Program-made: the position numbers and the translations under genes | Origin: Herpetosiphon geysericola | GTDB taxonomy: Bacteria > Chloroflexota > Chloroflexia > Chloroflexales > Herpetosiphonaceae | NCBI RefSeq assembly: GCF_001306135.1 | Contig: NZ_LGKP01000005.1 | Location: 1 to 64,000 of the forward strand | Reading direction: 5' to 3' | DNA length: 64,000 nucleotides | Shown here: one piece after another, positions 46,859-55,269 of the stretch | Numbering within the stretch: the first letter of the stretch is position 1 | How the letters are laid out: every line of letters starts with the position of its first letter | Notes under the pieces: generated by a model | Database searches by the model: none | What the model saw: the letters and a program-made list of their open reading frames with translations, nothing else | What the model was told of the DNA's origin: nothing

Positions 46859-47245
46859 ATGAATGATCAACTAGAACAAAACAAACATAATGTTCAAGCA
46901 TTTTATGATTTAATGTTTAACCAGTGTCAGCCAGCAGCAGCGATTGAACGCTACGTTGGTGAGCAGTATATTCAACATAATCCAGCAGTCGCCGATGGCA
47001 AAGCGGCGTTCATTGCCTATTTTGAGCGCATGGCAGCAGAGTATCCTGGCAAACACGTGAGCTTCAAACGGGTAATTGCCGAAGGATCGTATGTGGTGTT
47101 GCATTGCTACCAAACATGGCCCGGCGATCGCGATTGGGCCGGAATCGATATTTTTCGCCTTGATGAAGCTGGCAAGATTGTTGAACATTGGGATGTGCTG
47201 CAACCGATTCCTGCTGATTCGGCCAACGATAATACAATGTTCTAG
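46859..47245 (+). CDS. SnoaL/NTF2-like protein
   Basis: A 128-aa alpha+beta barrel protein of the SnoaL-like/nuclear transport factor 2 superfamily: [28 protein letters not shown] opens the fold and [11 protein letters not shown] ends it. Such proteins bind small ligands or isomerise polyketide rings; here function is unknown. Its 3' end lies 68 bp before the convergent acetyltransferase. Confidence 0.8.
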   Translation: MNDQLEQNKHNVQAFYDLMFNQCQPAAAIERYVGEQYIQHNPAVADGKAAFIAYFERMAAEYPGKHVSFKRVIAEGSYVVLHCYQTWPGDRDWAGIDIFRLDEAGKIVEHWDVLQPIPADSANDNTMF

Positions 47246-47313
47246 CTTTAGCGCCAGCGTTGCAGTGCGCCATGAAAATAGTGCTGCATGGTTAACTCCT
47301 GTTATAGAGAAGC

Positions 47314-47796
47314 TTACAAGGCTTGAAAGTAGCGGGCAACTGGCATGAGTTGAAAGCCTTGTTTGGCGTAGGTTTGGCGCGCAGGCTCATGGCCAGGGTC
47401 GCCCCCAGTTTCAACCATTGCCACCCGCATGCCAGCATTGCGAAACTGCTCAAGCGCAAACTTGGTTAGCGCCGCACCAACTCCTCGTTGCTGATAACTT
47501 GGGTCAACTGCGAGCATCACAATTTCGCCCATGCTGGTTGCTTGATGCAGGGTTGTGGCTACAAAGCCAGCAAGCTGCTGATCAAGCAACGCAACCCAAA
47601 CCTGATTACTTTCAGCGCCACACACAGCAGCAACCGCCTTGCGTTGGTCGTTTGGCCAGTCGGGATAAAAATGGCCGAATACCGCCGCATCCATTGCTGC
47701 TGCCAGCGAAGCAAACACTGGTGCCCAAGCCCGAATCGAAAGCTCGCCTACCGCTGTGCGATCCGCAGCGGTATAGCGCCGAATCGTGACCTCCAT
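47314..47796 (-). CDS. GNAT-family acetyltransferase
   Basis: A 160-aa acyltransferase. The acetyl-CoA loop is seen in VDPSYQQRGVGAALTKFAL, after a beta strand IVMLAVD. The opening TIRRYTAADRTAV is typical of GNAT proteins. Substrate unknown. GGAGG lies just upstream, and a hairpin sits before it at 47811. Confidence 0.88.
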   Translation of the reverse strand: MEVTIRRYTAADRTAVGELSIRAWAPVFASLAAAMDAAVFGHFYPDWPNDQRKAVAAVCGAESNQVWVALLDQQLAGFVATTLHQATSMGEIVMLAVDPSYQQRGVGAALTKFALEQFRNAGMRVAMVETGGDPGHEPARQTYAKQGFQLMPVARYFQAL

Positions 47797-47810
47797 AGAA
47801 CCTCCATAAA

Positions 47811-47838
47811 GAGAGCCGTAGAATGTGGTCTACGGCTC
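47811..47838. terminator. Hairpin upstream of the acetyltransferase
   Basis: AGAGCCGTAGA and TCTACGGCTCT pair perfectly around a 6-nt loop, in the 5' untranslated region of the gene starting at 47796. It may end readthrough or act as an attenuator; the T tract is weak. Confidence 0.5.
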
Positions 47839-47971
47839 TGTTGATCATACCATGGCTGGGCGCTTCAACCCTCCATCGCGAGACCGAACATTGCGAACAA
47901 ATGAGTTGTAAAATTGACATTATAATCTGCGAAACAAACAAAGATTCTATTGCTTAAAACAACAATTAAAT

Positions 47972-48005
47972 GCTGCGCATGCTTGGTTATAAAAGCATGC
48001 GCAGC
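47972..48005 (-). terminator. Terminator of the rifampicin phosphotransferase gene
   Basis: GCTGCGCATGCTT and AAAGCATGCGCAGC form a near-perfect stem with a short AT-rich loop, just downstream (minus strand) of the stop at 48021, and on that strand are followed by a T-rich stretch. Confidence 0.8.
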
Positions 48006-48020
48006 CTAATTGACATTCAG

Positions 48021-50639
48021 CTAGAGCATTTCGATCGTGCCTGTGTTGCCATTGAGCCGAATTCGTTGGCCATCGCGGATGCGCTTGGTTGCGTCAGCAA
48101 CGCCAACTACTGCTGGCAAGCCATATTCGCGGGCAATCACCGCGCCATGGGTCATCAGCCCGCCAACCTCGGTTACCAGGCCTTGAATTGCCACAAACAA
48201 TGGCGTCCAGCTTGGGTCGGTAAAGCGGGTGACCAAAATATCGCCTGCTTCAAGGGTTGCTGTTTCCATCTGCAACATCACGCGTGCTCGACCTTCAACC
48301 ACGCCCGCCGAAACAGCCAAACCCATCAGCGCTCCAGCTGGTACGTCGCTGCGTTGATAGCTGCCATTCAGCAACTCGCCATCAGAGGTCAGCACGCGCG
48401 GCGGGGTGAGTTTTTGAAACTGGGCATGCTCAGCTTTTCGCTGCTCAATCAGCTGATCAGCAAGCTGCTGGGTACGCAAAACTTCGTGCAATTCAGCAAA
48501 GGTGAGATAGGCTATATCGGTTTTATCGCGCAGCACCTTGGCTTGCACCAACACTTCGGCGGCCTGCAATAAGGCCTGTTTATAAACAAAATAACGGCTC
48601 ACAATGTGATATTTGGGATACTCGCGATAGCCAATAAAACTGCGAATGAGATCAATCACGCGTTTGGTGGTGGCGGCTTTGGCTGCACCATCAGGCAATT
48701 GCTGCAAACGCTCCAACAGTTCTTGCTCTTTGTTGAAGGCTACTTGGCGGCCATGGGCGAATTTTTGGTGGCTGGCTCCAGGGGCAAAGCTTTTAATATT
48801 ATGCACAATTAATGGCAGCAAGGTTGCTGGATTTTCGCTCCAACGGGTGCGCGTAATGTCAATCTCGCCAGCACAGCGCATGCCATACTTAGCCAGATAG
48901 GCCTCGATTGCTTGGCGCGCTAGGCTGCCACCCTCAAATTGCTCCAACTGATCCAAAAAATTCGGCTCGTTGGTTTGAGCTAAATAATCGCAGACTGCTG
49001 GATACCGGCGAATTACATCGGCCACGTCTAACAGTTCTAAGCCCATTGTCGAGGTGATATTGTGATCAACCGCTTGCGAAATGCTATCGGCAGCGTTCTT
49101 TTCGCCCAACCACTCGTCCATGCGTTCGTTGAGCCAATTCGATCCATTGATCGCGCTCATAATCACGCCAAAGCTTTGTGGATTGGCAAGACTTTGCTTG
49201 AGTTGCTGAATGTCGTGCAGAATGTAATCGCAGAGTTCAGCGCCAGATTTTGTAACAATCGTGTGTTTTAAATTGGCCAGGTCATGCTCGCTTTGGGCGA
49301 TTAATGCTGTGACCAGCGCAGGATCATGCTCAATCATTGGCTGAAATTCGAGCGAATCAGCACTTGTAGGCTTGAATTTATCGAGGGTTGAGGCTGCTGG
49401 CTGCGCGGGAGCTACTGGAATAATATCGCCGCGCTCGATCAAGGTGGTCAATGCGGAGCGAATCAACGGATCGGATTTACCCAAAACATCGAGCATAATT
49501 GCGCGGCGGGCTGGCACAGCCAGATCGTCAATTATATCGACAAATAAGCGTCCGCCAGCATGCACCATTGGGCGGCCAGCAGTTAATTGCCAAATCGCCA
49601 AACCCAATGGTTTCATTGCATCGGTCATCATTTGTTGATGGCCAACCGAAATATAGATGTGATTTTTGGCATCATTGGCTGCGGGAATTGGGTAAAACGT
49701 GGTGATTGGGCGGCTCTGAACAATATAAAACTGCTCATCGACCAAGCACCATTCAATATCTTGAGGCTGACCAAAATGCTGCTCGATGGTTCTGCCGATG
49801 GCTTCAAGCTGCAATAATTGGGGCTGGCTGAGGGCTGGTTGCTGCTGTTGTGCGGGCATAATTGGCTGTTCTTCAGTGCCGCCAGCTTTGGTTGGATAAA
49901 TGGCATGTTGTTTAGTGGCGATAGTTGCGCTCACGACCTCGCCATTGCGCAGTTGATAGCTATCTGGATTGACCCGACCAGCAACCAAGGCCTCGCCCAA
50001 ACCAAAACTGGCTTCAATTGCCAACAGCTTGCGATTGGCAGTGATCGGATCGGCGGTAAACATAATGCCTGAAACACTGGCAAAAACCATGGCCTGCACA
50101 ATCACTGCCAAGCTAACGCTACGCTGCTCAAAGCCCTGTTGCAGTCGATAGATCATAGCCCGTTCGCTGAACAGCGAGGCCCAGCATGCCTTAATTTGTT
50201 GAATAATTGCTGCTTCGCCAACGATATTCAAATAGCTATCGTGCTGGCCTGCAAACGAGGCGCTTGGCGAATCCTCGGCGGTTGCACTTGAGCGAATCGC
50301 ATAGGCTTTGGTTGGCCCAAACTGCGCCAGCAGCTGGCTGATTGCTGCATGAATCTCAGCGGGCAGCGGGCTTGATTGAATTGTATGCCGAAGGGCTGCA
50401 CTTAATTCGGCAATTGCTGTTCGATCAACAACACTCAACAGGGCTGCTTGATCAAGCAATTCGCTGATTGTTGGAGTTAGTTCGAGCATGCGCTGAAAAG
50501 CGGCGGTCGAAAGACAAAAGCCAGTTGGCACATGGATTGTTGGAATCTTGGCAAGCTTAGCCAAATTAGCGGCTTTGCCACCAACCAGCGGGCTATTGGT
50601 TGAGTTAATTTGAGTAAATTCGAACACATACGCATTCAT
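48021..50639 (-). CDS. rph: Rifampicin phosphotransferase
   Basis: An 872-aa dikinase-like enzyme that inactivates rifamycin antibiotics by phosphorylation using ATP with a swivelling His domain. The parts are present in order: ATP-grasp domain (LVGGKAANLAKL, AYAIRSSATAEDSPSASFAGQ, FTADPITANRK), a central rifampicin-binding region (VGHQQMMTDAMKPLGLAIWQ; GRPMVHAGGRLFVDI), and the C-terminal His domain with catalytic His831 in GGLMTHGAVIAREYG. This layout and length match Rph of Listeria rather than PEP synthase (about 790 aa). The ATG at 50639 follows GGGAG; a TTG is adjacent. No rifampicin-associated promoter element was found. Resistance is expected but untested. Confidence 0.9.
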   Translation of the reverse strand: MNAYVFEFTQINSTNSPLVGGKAANLAKLAKIPTIHVPTGFCLSTAAFQRMLELTPTISELLDQAALLSVVDRTAIAELSAALRHTIQSSPLPAEIHAAISQLLAQFGPTKAYAIRSSATAEDSPSASFAGQHDSYLNIVGEAAIIQQIKACWASLFSERAMIYRLQQGFEQRSVSLAVIVQAMVFASVSGIMFTADPITANRKLLAIEASFGLGEALVAGRVNPDSYQLRNGEVVSATIATKQHAIYPTKAGGTEEQPIMPAQQQQPALSQPQLLQLEAIGRTIEQHFGQPQDIEWCLVDEQFYIVQSRPITTFYPIPAANDAKNHIYISVGHQQMMTDAMKPLGLAIWQLTAGRPMVHAGGRLFVDIIDDLAVPARRAIMLDVLGKSDPLIRSALTTLIERGDIIPVAPAQPAASTLDKFKPTSADSLEFQPMIEHDPALVTALIAQSEHDLANLKHTIVTKSGAELCDYILHDIQQLKQSLANPQSFGVIMSAINGSNWLNERMDEWLGEKNAADSISQAVDHNITSTMGLELLDVADVIRRYPAVCDYLAQTNEPNFLDQLEQFEGGSLARQAIEAYLAKYGMRCAGEIDITRTRWSENPATLLPLIVHNIKSFAPGASHQKFAHGRQVAFNKEQELLERLQQLPDGAAKAATTKRVIDLIRSFIGYREYPKYHIVSRYFVYKQALLQAAEVLVQAKVLRDKTDIAYLTFAELHEVLRTQQLADQLIEQRKAEHAQFQKLTPPRVLTSDGELLNGSYQRSDVPAGALMGLAVSAGVVEGRARVMLQMETATLEAGDILVTRFTDPSWTPLFVAIQGLVTEVGGLMTHGAVIAREYGLPAVVGVADATKRIRDGQRIRLNGNTGTIEML

Positions 50640-50784
50640 CAATTGCTCCCTTTGTGTTGGATCGCGCTTGGTTAGCCGAATGCTGAGGATTGTAGCTGAG
50701 TGGCGAGCGAAAAAGAATCGGCGCTGGGCCGTTTTGTGGTCTAGACAGCCATGCTATACTCAAGCTGAGCAAAGCATTAAAACC

Positions 50785-50815
50785 AAGCGACCAAAATGGT
50801 CGCTTCTTTGTTTAA
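50785..50815 (+). terminator. Hairpin in the divergent rph / glycosylase region
   Basis: AAGCGACCA and TGGTCGCTT form a perfect 9-bp stem with a 3-nt loop, followed by CTTTGTTTAATTT. As the flanking genes diverge, it would lie in the 5' leader of the DNA glycosylase at 50870 and could act as an attenuator. Confidence 0.65.
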
Positions 50816-50869
50816 TTTCGAGCACAAGGCTTATTTTTTATTGACATCATTGTTTTGGAGAGCTTGACG

Positions 50870-51379
50870 ATGACAAAGTATGCGCTTCCAGCGATTGTGC
50901 ACCCAACCAGCCAGCGCTTGATTCTTGGTACGCTGCCTGGCGACCGATCATTGGCCGCTCAGTTCTACTATATGCATCCACGCAATCAATTTTGGCGGAT
51001 TATGCAGGCATTATTTGCGGCTGAGCCTGGTGCAACCAGCACAGAACGAATTGACTTTTTAGCGTGTCATGGGATTGCGCTTTGGGATGTATTGCATGCT
51101 GCTGAGCGTGATGGCAGCCTTGATACGGCAATTACTCAGCCGATCGCCAATGATTTTGCAACATTGTTAAGCAGCTATCCAACGATTCACACAATTGGCT
51201 TAAATGGGATTAAAGCCCAGCAATTGTTTGAGCGGCTGGTGTGGCCGACGCTGAGTACTGGCTTGCAATCGCGATTAACAGTGCATGCGCTGCCATCGAC
51301 TAGCCCTGCTAACACCCAAGCCTTTAGTGCGAAAGTCCAAGCATGGGCCGTGATTGTGCAGGATAAGCAGCAAGGTTAG
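50870..51379 (+). CDS. Hypoxanthine/uracil DNA glycosylase (UDG family 6-like)
   Basis: A 169-aa base-excision enzyme resembling the TIGR04274 hypoxanthine-DNA glycosylase group. Motif A is LILGTLPGDRSL, then FYYMHPRNQFWRIM with the Asn that contacts base, and the loop ALPSTSPANT near the C-terminus. It should remove deaminated bases (hypoxanthine, uracil) from DNA. GGAG precedes the ATG at 50870; a TTG five codons upstream is a weaker start. Confidence 0.82.
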   Translation: MTKYALPAIVHPTSQRLILGTLPGDRSLAAQFYYMHPRNQFWRIMQALFAAEPGATSTERIDFLACHGIALWDVLHAAERDGSLDTAITQPIANDFATLLSSYPTIHTIGLNGIKAQQLFERLVWPTLSTGLQSRLTVHALPSTSPANTQAFSAKVQAWAVIVQDKQQG

Positions 51380-51415
51380 AAGTTGGCAAGATCCCGATTT
51401 CCAAATAGGACCGAA

Positions 51416-51437
51416 GCACGCTGAAATTCCAGCGTGC
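51416..51437. terminator. Terminator between convergent genes
   Basis: GCACGCTG and CAGCGTGC form a perfect 8-bp stem with a 6-nt loop between the glycosylase stop (51379) and the surface-protein stop (51481). Confidence 0.65.
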
Positions 51438-51480
51438 CTCAATGCTATCTGAATCCTAATTGTGGATTTGCGGTCGCGGT

Positions 51481-52596
51481 TTACTTTTCGCGCACCACCA
51501 ATGGTAGCCATAGCTTGAATTGGGGAGTCGGTAGTGTTGCACTTGCGGCCACGGTTGCTGTTTGGCTTGGTGTGAGCGTAACAGTTGCGGTGCTGGTCGC
51601 CGTTGCGGTTGCTGTTTGGCTTGGTGTGAGCGTAACAGTTGGCGTATTGGTCGCCGTTGCGGCCACGGTTGCTGTTTGGCTTGGTGTGAGCGTAACAGTT
51701 GGCGTATTGGTCGCCGTTGCGGTTGCTGTTTGGCTTGGTGTGAGCGTAACAGTTGCGGTGCTGGTCGCCGTTGGGGTCAGGGTCGGTGTGATGGTTGGGA
51801 TTGCGGTCAGCGTTGGCGTGCTAGTCGTGGTCGCAGTCAACGTTGGGATTACAGTCACGGTCGCAGTCGCAGTCAGCGTTGGCGTCAGCGTAGCGGTTGG
51901 GGTAACGGTTGCCGTTGCAGTCACGATTGGCGTGCTAGTGGGTGTGCTGAAAACAGTACAAGCAGCATTCGTATTTTGGGGATTGCTGCCTGTTGCATAG
52001 CTAAAATCAGCCTGATTGTTATCAGTATCAATCCCATTGCCAGCGCTGCCACCTGGCTTGCGTTCGTAGCTCTGATTGAGATTATTTGTGGTTGGGGCGA
52101 GGGGCGTGCCCTCTTTGTAGGCTGAGCCAGTGCTCATTCCTACCATATCGATGAGAACGTTATTTGGGTCGAGCAGGGCAACTCCGCCATCATCAGCAAC
52201 GCCGGTTGTATAGCTAAGGTTGCCGCTAGTAGACCCGCTATAGCCCGATGAATTGACCACAAGGTAGCGACAGCCAGCAAGCAGCACCGTATTGGCGGGA
52301 ATTGTCGCCCTGGTTGACACTGTGCCACTGCTACTAGAACCATTGAGTTTCCAGCCGCCAATGCTGACTGGCTCAGAAGAAAGATTATACAGTTCAACAA
52401 ACTCATCGGCGGCCCCATTTAAGCCACGGGTGCGAAATTCGCTAATGACCAAGCTTGTACTCAGCCTTGGCTGATTAGCTAAGGTAGGCTGATTGCTTGT
52501 AGCGCGGGCAGTTGTGCGCTGAATCAGCATGGCTCCAAGCATAATGGTGCTAATTGCGCCGAGCAGGATCAATCGATAGAACGTCGGTTTGCGCAT
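51481..52596 (-). CDS. Secreted lamin-tail-domain surface protein
   Basis: A 371-aa exported protein. After a signal peptide or anchor at residues 1-30 (MRKPTFYRLILLGAISTIM), a lamin-tail domain (LTD, about 50-185) shows SLVISEFRTRG and DEFVELYNLS. The second half is a Thr/Pro/Ala linker with the repeat LTPSQTATATAT, then a short tail ending KLWLPLVVREK. Thr/Pro linkers and a short Pro-Leu tail are common in secreted Chloroflexota proteins. The DNA repeat at 51553-51774 encodes the linker. AAGGAAGGA precedes the ATG. Confidence 0.83.
   Translation of the reverse strand: MRKPTFYRLILLGAISTIMLGAMLIQRTTARATSNQPTLANQPRLSTSLVISEFRTRGLNGAADEFVELYNLSSEPVSIGGWKLNGSSSSGTVSTRATIPANTVLLAGCRYLVVNSSGYSGSTSGNLSYTTGVADDGGVALLDPNNVLIDMVGMSTGSAYKEGTPLAPTTNNLNQSYERKPGGSAGNGIDTDNNQADFSYATGSNPQNTNAACTVFSTPTSTPIVTATATVTPTATLTPTLTATATVTVIPTLTATTTSTPTLTAIPTITPTLTPTATSTATVTLTPSQTATATATNTPTVTLTPSQTATVAATATNTPTVTLTPSQTATATATSTATVTLTPSQTATVAASATLPTPQFKLWLPLVVREK
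51553..51774. repeat. Coding tandem repeat inside the LTD protein gene
   Basis: Four near-identical units begin at 51553, 51607, 51667 and 51721, giving periods of 54, 60 and 54 bp. They encode Thr/Pro/Ser linker repeats of 18-20 residues. The high identity at DNA level suggests recent expansion and likely length variation between strains. Confidence 0.85.
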
Positions 52597-52702
52597 AGAA
52601 TCCTTCCTTATCGCGGCTAATGCTCCTCGCTGGCTGCATCCCGCGTTCTGAAAAGCAGGTTGCATACCATCCTGCGCGCGCACAATTGGGCTAGTAGGCG
52701 CA

Positions 52703-53410
52703 TTATTCCTCGATTGCTCCGCCGATTTGGCGCAAATGCTGGCGAAAGTTTAGGTTTGGATCAAGCGCCCGTTGCGCCATATAGGCCTGAAACTGAACTT
52801 GTTCGCGTAATGATTGGCCTGCTTGGATGACGTTTGCTTGTTGGCGTTCACGCTCTGCGATCTGTTGGGCGGTTGCCAAAACCTCAGCGGCATGGGTCGC
52901 AGCAACAAACAACACGCCATCTGCATCAGCAAACACATAATCATCCTTGGTTATGGTGCACGTGCCAATCTGCGCGTTGCTGAGCGCTGCTGATTGCCAT
53001 GGGTCAAGCCGCTGTGGCCCAGCAGCGCAACGCCCAGCGCTAAAAACTGGCAAGCCAATGCGCATTAGATCCTTGGTATCGCGATGCAAGCCCCAAACAA
53101 CAATCGCTGCTACGCCAGCTGCTTGCGCTTCAAGCACAATTAGATCACCAATACAGGCCTCATCAGTTCGGCCTGCATTATCAATGACCAAAATATCGCC
53201 AGCTTGGGCGGTTTCAAGCACAGCGAGGAAAATATCAACACTGCCATAATGCCGAACAGGCAGCGCTCGCCCAACACAATGGCTATTTGGCAGCAAGGCT
53301 TGGATTTGTGTTGGCGCCGCGCGCAGCGGTAGGTTGAGGCGTAGACAGGCATCGGCAATGAGCGGGGTCGAAAGTGCTGCGAATTGGTTGGGATAAGCAA
53401 TCTGATCCAT
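52703..53410 (-). CDS. RraA-like family protein
   Basis: A 235-aa protein of the RraA/HMG-aldolase fold. Characteristic segments: AGDILVIDNAGRTDEACIGD, the loop VVWGLHRDTKDL and the later DYVFADADGVLFV. Members act as oxaloacetate decarboxylases or 4-hydroxy-4-methyl-2-oxoglutarate aldolases, or as RNase E regulators, but the activity here is unknown. In the motif GAxxRD the Arg-Asp pair is retained in LHRDTKD, so an aldolase or decarboxylase role is possible. Confidence 0.85.
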   Translation of the reverse strand: MDQIAYPNQFAALSTPLIADACLRLNLPLRAAPTQIQALLPNSHCVGRALPVRHYGSVDIFLAVLETAQAGDILVIDNAGRTDEACIGDLIVLEAQAAGVAAIVVWGLHRDTKDLMRIGLPVFSAGRCAAGPQRLDPWQSAALSNAQIGTCTITKDDYVFADADGVLFVAATHAAEVLATAQQIAERERQQANVIQAGQSLREQVQFQAYMAQRALDPNLNFRQHLRQIGGAIEE

Positions 53411-53542
53411 TGCATCCTCCTGGATCGAGGTCTAATCAACATTGATGCTTGTATGATACAAGCGGCGACAAGTGACATTATGGGCCTACCAGAAGGACAA
53501 TCCTGCTTATACTTGGGAATTTATGGTGGAGTTACTTGGGGC

Positions 53543-53569
53543 AGGCGCGATGATCGACGCATCGCGCCT
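53543..53569. repeat. 10-bp stem palindrome
   Basis: AGGCGCGATG and CATCGCGCCT surround the loop ATCGACG. It has no T tract. It lies downstream of the small membrane-protein gene at 53604 and may be a REP-like element. Confidence 0.6.
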
Positions 53570-53603
53570 ACGAGAAGAAGCGCTGTTAATGCTGCTTGGG
53601 CAA

Positions 53604-53882
53604 TTAGTTCATTACGATCATTGCGACAAAGGCCAGATAGGTGATGCCTGCCAAGGCTCCTAGCAGGTTGGCAATGGTCGAGGCGCCAACGCTGCGCAAA
53701 AGAATAAAGCCTGCAATTAACACCCAAACAAGGGTATGACCCCAGCGCAAAATCAAATAGCGAATGCTAGTGGTATCGCCTGGCACTTTATCGCTTGGCC
53801 AAACATACACGAAGATTGCTGCAATAATCAGTGCCAACATCGACCAAACTATTGCTGGAATACCTAAAAAACGTGTACTCAT
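53604..53882 (-). CDS. Small three-helix membrane protein
   Basis: A 92-aa protein with three hydrophobic segments (about 8-26, 45-62, 68-88). GAAGGAGT lies just before the ATG. No family is recognised. It sits alone between the RraA-like gene and a repeat block. Confidence 0.7.
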   Translation of the reverse strand: MSTRFLGIPAIVWSMLALIIAAIFVYVWPSDKVPGDTTSIRYLILRWGHTLVWVLIAGFILLRSVGASTIANLLGALAGITYLAFVAMIVMN

Positions 53883-54203
53883 TTGTACTCCTTCACACTA
53901 CGAGTTAATTGATCGCGCGTTTTTAATCGCGCATAGTTGTTTCTCCTCCCTTCCGTCCCTCCGCTGGAGGGAGACGCAGGGGGTTTTCATCCCCCTGCAC
54001 CCCCTAATATGTATGTTGTGGATTGTTGCTGTTGCTGCTATTTCCCCATTCTTCTCCCTTTGCGCTCTTCGCGTTCTTCGCGCGCTTCACGGTTTCTCAA
54101 GCCTAATCCCTGTTCCCTAACCCCCGATCCCCAACCTTCATTGTTGGGTTTCTAAATCTCAGCCTTCGTGATCTTCGCGCGCTTCGCGGTTAGATTTCAT
54201 CCT
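53883..54203. repeat. Mosaic intergenic repeat block
   Basis: No gene is seen. It begins with a two-hairpin element (53941-54022, nearly identical to 10527-10600, including the trailing TTGTGGATTGTT), then CTCTTCGCGTTCTTCGCG units, a CCCTAACCCCCGATCCCC track and a final CTTCGTGATCTTCGCG unit with TTCATCCTTCATCC. Each has a relative in the other repeat blocks of this window. Confidence 0.75.
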
Positions 54204-55043
54204 TCATCCTTGGCCCTTTTGCCAAAAGACCGAATCTTCGTCAATGGGCTGCATGGTGACGGTTTCGCCAATTGATTCGAGATAATCATGGACAGCGTTG
54301 TAGCACTCTTCGAAGGTCGCATAATCATCAACAATCACATAGCCACCTTGGGAAACTTTGGGGTACAAGGCCTCTAAAGCATCGTAGGTTGAATCGTATA
54401 AATCGCCGTCTAAGCGTAAAAGGGCCAAATTATCGATTGGCGCTTGATGCAGGGTATGGCAAAACCAACCCTTGAGAAACTTAACTTGATCATCAAGCAA
54501 GCCATATTGCTCGAAATGTTTGCGCACGTCGTCGTAGGATGTGCCCTTCCACAGTAAGTCGAGAATATCTTGGATGGGCTTGGGCGGCGGGCCATGTTGC
54601 TCTTGAGGCAAGCCAGGCGATTCGGTTTCGCCAAGCAGCCCTTCAGCTTCGTTTTTGGGAAAGCCTTGGAATGAATCGGCAACCCAAACTGTGCGATCGC
54701 TACAATTGTAGGCTTTGAGAATGCCGCGCATAAAGATCGTAGCTCCGCCGCGCCATACGCCAGTTTCAATCAAATCGCCAGGAATTTGCTTTTCGAGAAT
54801 GTCGGTAACTACAGTTTGAATATTATTCAGCCGATGCATGCTGAGCATCGTATGGGCTTGGCTCGGCCATTCGTGACCATTCAACCGTTTCTCGCGATCA
54901 AAGGTGCTGTAGGGGCCGGTGTAGGGTGCGGCCATGCTAAATGGCTCATACACAATATTGCGTAACGGCTGATCTTCATAGACCAAGCCCATAATACAGC
55001 GCTTCAGTAGATCAAGATAAAGCTGGGCTGTTTCGTTCGCCAT
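54204..55043 (-). CDS. TylF/MycF-family O-methyltransferase
   Basis: A 279-aa SAM-dependent methyltransferase. The SAM site is seen in LIETGVWRGGATIF and the acidic strand VWVADSF, and the metal/catalytic region in LRLDGDLYDSTYDAL and GGYVIVDDY, as in macrocin O-methyltransferase TylF. Family members methylate deoxysugar hydroxyls on macrolides. Here it is the last gene before the repeat block and is separated from the glycosyltransferase by 226 bp containing another repeat, so co-expression is likely but not certain. GGGAG precedes the ATG. Confidence 0.85.
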   Translation of the reverse strand: MANETAQLYLDLLKRCIMGLVYEDQPLRNIVYEPFSMAAPYTGPYSTFDREKRLNGHEWPSQAHTMLSMHRLNNIQTVVTDILEKQIPGDLIETGVWRGGATIFMRGILKAYNCSDRTVWVADSFQGFPKNEAEGLLGETESPGLPQEQHGPPPKPIQDILDLLWKGTSYDDVRKHFEQYGLLDDQVKFLKGWFCHTLHQAPIDNLALLRLDGDLYDSTYDALEALYPKVSQGGYVIVDDYATFEECYNAVHDYLESIGETVTMQPIDEDSVFWQKGQG

Positions 55044-55137
55044 TGGTTGATAATCTCCCTTGCAAAAAATTCTTGATTGGATTCGTGATGATTAATACCC
55101 CTTATCCTTCGTTTCTTCCCTATACTTAACAATCATT

Positions 55138-55208
55138 TCACCACCCTTCCGTCCCGCCTCAAGGCGGGAGACACAGGGGGCTTTAATCCCCCTGTACCCC
55201 CTCAAGGG
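55138..55208 (+). repeat. Two-hairpin dispersed repeat copy
   Basis: TCCCGCCTCAAGGCGGGA forms hairpin 1 and CAGGGGGCTTTAATCCCCCTG hairpin 2. Compared with 10527 and 53941 (CCTCC-GCT-GGAGG), hairpin 1 has compensatory changes that keep pairing. It lies between the methyltransferase and glycosyltransferase genes. Confidence 0.75.
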
Positions 55209-55269
55209 CATGGAGTGGTGAACAGGCATCCACCGATGAACCAGCGTTGCCGTGGTTCGCAGCAAAAAC

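Noticed and set aside
48021-50639. Phosphoenolpyruvate synthase
   Set aside because: Domain order is similar, but length and the central VGHQQMMTDAMKP and GRPMVHAGGRLFVD segments fit rifampicin phosphotransferase better.
50640-50850. Rifampicin-associated promoter element upstream of rph
   Set aside because: No convincing inverted repeat of the known kind is present; only a terminator-like hairpin at 50785 is seen.
51553-51774. Regular repeats that could suggest a CRISPR array
   Set aside because: The units are contiguous and in frame within a coding region, with no unique spacers and no cas genes.
51434-52000. 188-codon plus-strand Val-rich frame
   Set aside because: It is the reverse of the Thr/Pro repeats of the LTD protein, whose signal peptide and domain are clear.
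53472-53663. 63-codon plus-strand frame between RraA-like and the small membrane protein
   Set aside because: The first 40 residues look protein-like, but there is no ribosome binding site, and its end overlaps the membrane-protein gene and a palindrome; possibly a remnant.
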